A stretch of DNA of 42,238 nt, from assembly GCA_947589735.1 (NCBI GenBank), contig CANQCR010000013.1:1-42238 (forward strand), given 5' to 3'. This DNA is from an uncultured Bacilli bacterium. Lineage in GTDB: Bacteria > Bacillota_I > Bacilli_A > RF39 > UBA660. Shown in pieces: positions 41,011 through 42,238 of the stretch (position 1 is its first letter; every line of letters starts with the position of its first letter). The translations under genes were made by a program, and so were the position numbers. Under the pieces are notes generated by a model that saw nothing but the letters and a program-made list of their open reading frames with translations, was not told the origin of the DNA and ran no database searches.

Positions 41011-41691
41011 TTAATAGTTATAAGAATATGCTTGGTTAATATAAACTTTATAATTATCGAAACTAACATCTTTATAACGCTTATCATATGGAAAATGTAG
41101 GGTAAAGTTACCAGATCTGCCAGCTTTTACATCCAGTTGAAGATCATCATCATATCCGACTACTTTGTTCTCTTTATAATATACAACACTAACATCCATG
41201 TACTCAATGACATCATCAGATTTGTTTTTTACCTGTACTATAATATCTTCGCCGTTATTATTGTGAGTTAACTCTAACTTATCAAAATAAGAAATATTGT
41301 CTGTTTTTTCCACATCAACATAGATTTTATAGTTGTTAAAAGAATCTGGAGTTCCATATATTTCAGTAGCAATTTCGGCTTTTGGTCCTACCGCTTCTAA
41401 CATATCATTACCATTGCCAACAATAGTTCCGTTGGCGTCATAAAATTCTACTTCAATGCTCATATCAACTGCTACATTGTTGCCATTTGTAGCCATAACT
41501 ACAAGCTTTCCATCAGCTGTAATTGCTCCACTACTAGTAATATTTTCCGATAACTTCAAATCCTCCTTTGAATCAGAACCAGATCCTGAAGAGGTATTTG
41601 TGCCTGTAGAACTAGGCTTTGCATTATTGTTACATCCCGTAATGATAATAAGGGCAACCACACTAAAAAATAAAAATAATTTTTTCTTCAT
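41011..41691 (-). CDS. Lipoprotein with FxLYD-like repeat domains
   Basis: 226 residues. The signal peptide MKKKLFLFFSVVALIIITGC ends at a lipobox, so the mature protein is lipid-anchored on the outer face of the membrane. A Ser/Thr/Gly-rich linker follows to about residue 45. Two beta-rich halves come next, each with the pattern of an FxLYD domain (VEFYDANGTIVGNGNDMLE and VVYYKENKVVGYDDDLQLD) and a terminal YKIYVDV/YKVYIN strand. Function unknown; such domains are common in Gram-positive surface proteins. AAGGAG precedes the start, and the promoter is at 41716-41744. Confidence 0.82.
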   Translation of the reverse strand: MKKKLFLFFSVVALIIITGCNNNAKPSSTGTNTSSGSGSDSKEDLKLSENITSSGAITADGKLVVMATNGNNVAVDMSIEVEFYDANGTIVGNGNDMLEAVGPKAEIATEIYGTPDSFNNYKIYVDVEKTDNISYFDKLELTHNNNGEDIIVQVKNKSDDVIEYMDVSVVYYKENKVVGYDDDLQLDVKAGRSGNFTLHFPYDKRYKDVSFDNYKVYINQAYSYNY

Positions 41692-41715
41692 ACGTACCTT
41701 ACTCCTTTCATACTA

Positions 41716-41744
41716 ATTATACATTATTTATAAAAAAATGTATA
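41716..41744 (-). promoter_or_regulatory. Promoter of the lipoprotein gene
   Basis: TATACA (41739-41744) and TATAAT (41716-41721) with a 17-base spacer; the -35 box is only a four-of-six match. Confidence 0.55.
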
Positions 41745-41760
41745 TATTTTTCCTTTATGT

Positions 41761-42013
41761 TTAGCATACTTCAGTATTTATAGCATTTATAATACTTACT
41801 TTATTATTGTTATTTTCAATAGTTTCTAGACTATGAATGTTGGTATTGATAGTATTTGTGCTATTATTGTTACTGTTTATTTGCAACCATTTATAATCTA
41901 AAAAATTATCTAATAATTTTTTTTAAATTTAAATATTTAGTAATTCTGGATTCTAATTCAACTTTTTCAATATTATAAAATTTTTTTCTTAAAAATTTAA
42001 AAAATGTTAACAT
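41761..42013 (-). pseudogene. Broken Asn-rich small gene with an A8 tract
   Basis: From an ATG at 42013 the minus strand reads MLTFFKFLRKKFYNIEKVEL and on to LNLKKNY, then stops. In the next frame it continues LLDNFLDYKWLQINSNNN and a long Asn/Ile/Thr-rich run to EVC at 41761. The switch is at an A8 run (41917-41924 on the plus strand as T8). A nine-base run would rejoin the frames. The start lies inside a hairpin (42002-42032) with no ribosome site. The Asn-rich run resembles those before the SEC-C tails. Probably non-functional; low confidence. Confidence 0.35.
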
Positions 42014-42032
42014 ACTTTATTCGTTAACATTT
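42002..42032 (-). terminator. Hairpin, probable terminator
   Basis: AAATGTTAAC (42002-42011) pairs with GTTAACATTT (42023-42032); the minus strand continues TTTTT. It would end transcripts from the SEC-C tail at the right edge. Confidence 0.65.
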
Positions 42033-42130
42033 CCTTTAATTTCAAACGATTTTTTAGTTTTTTTGCAAACCAATTGCAATTTACAAATATTTTATTTTTT
42101 TAAAATTGCTTGTAACCCTTATTTTACGGG

Positions 42131-42232
42131 CTACTTACCACAACAGTTCTTGTATTTCTTACCACTTCCACAAGCTCAATTTTTTTCTGGACTATCAATA
42201 TTATTAGTATTTATAATATTATCAATATTTCT
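42131..42232 (-). pseudogene. SEC-C tail remnant, second copy
   Basis: The minus strand reads RNIDNIINTNNIDSPEKN, then TGA, then ACGSGKKYKNCCGK and TAG at 42131. It is a SEC-C zinc motif whose first Cys codon position is TGA. A TAA stands just before this stretch, so nothing longer can be followed inside the window. It resembles the decayed copy at 40568-40942 (both have an N-I-x-N-T-N-N run before the motif). Confidence 0.5.
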
Positions 42233-42238
42233 TTAAAT

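Noticed and set aside
42131-42232. Selenocysteine in the SEC-C tail
   Set aside because: I see no clear hairpin after the TGA and the fragment begins after an in-frame TAA, so decay is simpler. Kept as a finding only for checking.

Overview
The window is AT-rich DNA (by eye roughly 30% GC) from a low-GC Gram-positive bacterium. It looks most like an uncultured gut-type member of Bacilli or a neighbouring Mollicutes-like clade. The grounds are Shine-Dalgarno sites of the AGGAGG type, sigma-A promoters with 17-nt spacers, a T-box on metG, an S-box-type leader on metK, a lipoprotein signal, LysM and amidase wall proteins, and short, densely packed genes. UGA is used as a true stop (for example at 9936 and 29724) and Trp is UGG, so the standard bacterial code applies. 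The placement is inference, because no rRNA gene is present.

Region by region. Positions 1-3078 hold a clipped transposase-like start, two small unknown genes, a HExxH peptidase and a LysM protein whose amidase domain has lost its metal ligands. Positions 3142-6494 are an envelope-glycosylation operon (GT2 glycosyltransferase, DUF2304 protein, GtrA flippase fused to a GT-C-like membrane domain). Positions 6598-12246 carry an HtrA protease with a probable AUU start, an Abi_2/HEPN protein, an active-looking wall amidase, two RNA-modification enzymes and a redox pair (SDR, flavin reductase-rubredoxin). Positions 12255-14340 are two unknown overlapping genes. Positions 14532-16544 hold rpsI, rplM and trpS. 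Positions 16621-22763 hold a membrane-anchored unknown, a PH-domain protein, three consecutive membrane-anchored multi-thioredoxin proteins, a NUDIX hydrolase and tsaC. metK follows, behind a compact SAM riboswitch.

The right third (24029-42238) is more accessory. It contains a DUF308-like membrane protein fused to a possible permuted NlpC/P60 domain, a 1218-residue STAND NTPase bracketed by near-identical terminators, a histidine phosphatase, an HD hydrolase, a JAMM-like protein, a phosphoesterase, and metG with a Met-specifier T-box. Next comes a four-gene cluster: VirD4-like ATPase, radical SAM/SPASM enzyme, zinc-ribbon protein, and a duplicated-domain protein carrying three NVPQxVYGIP-type motifs. 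After it lie a Fic AMP-transferase gene with an iteron-like upstream region, a lipoprotein, and a stretch of decayed coding sequence that includes two SEC-C tails.

The best candidate for an undescribed system is the 34851-39051 cluster. A peptide/protein-modifying radical SAM enzyme lies beside a repeat-bearing putative substrate and a lone VirD4-like motor, which together suggest a modify-and-export or modify-and-load pathway. Second-rank candidates are the three-gene thioredoxin chain, the solitary STAND protein, and the SAM riboswitch in which the ligand stem and terminator share a strand.
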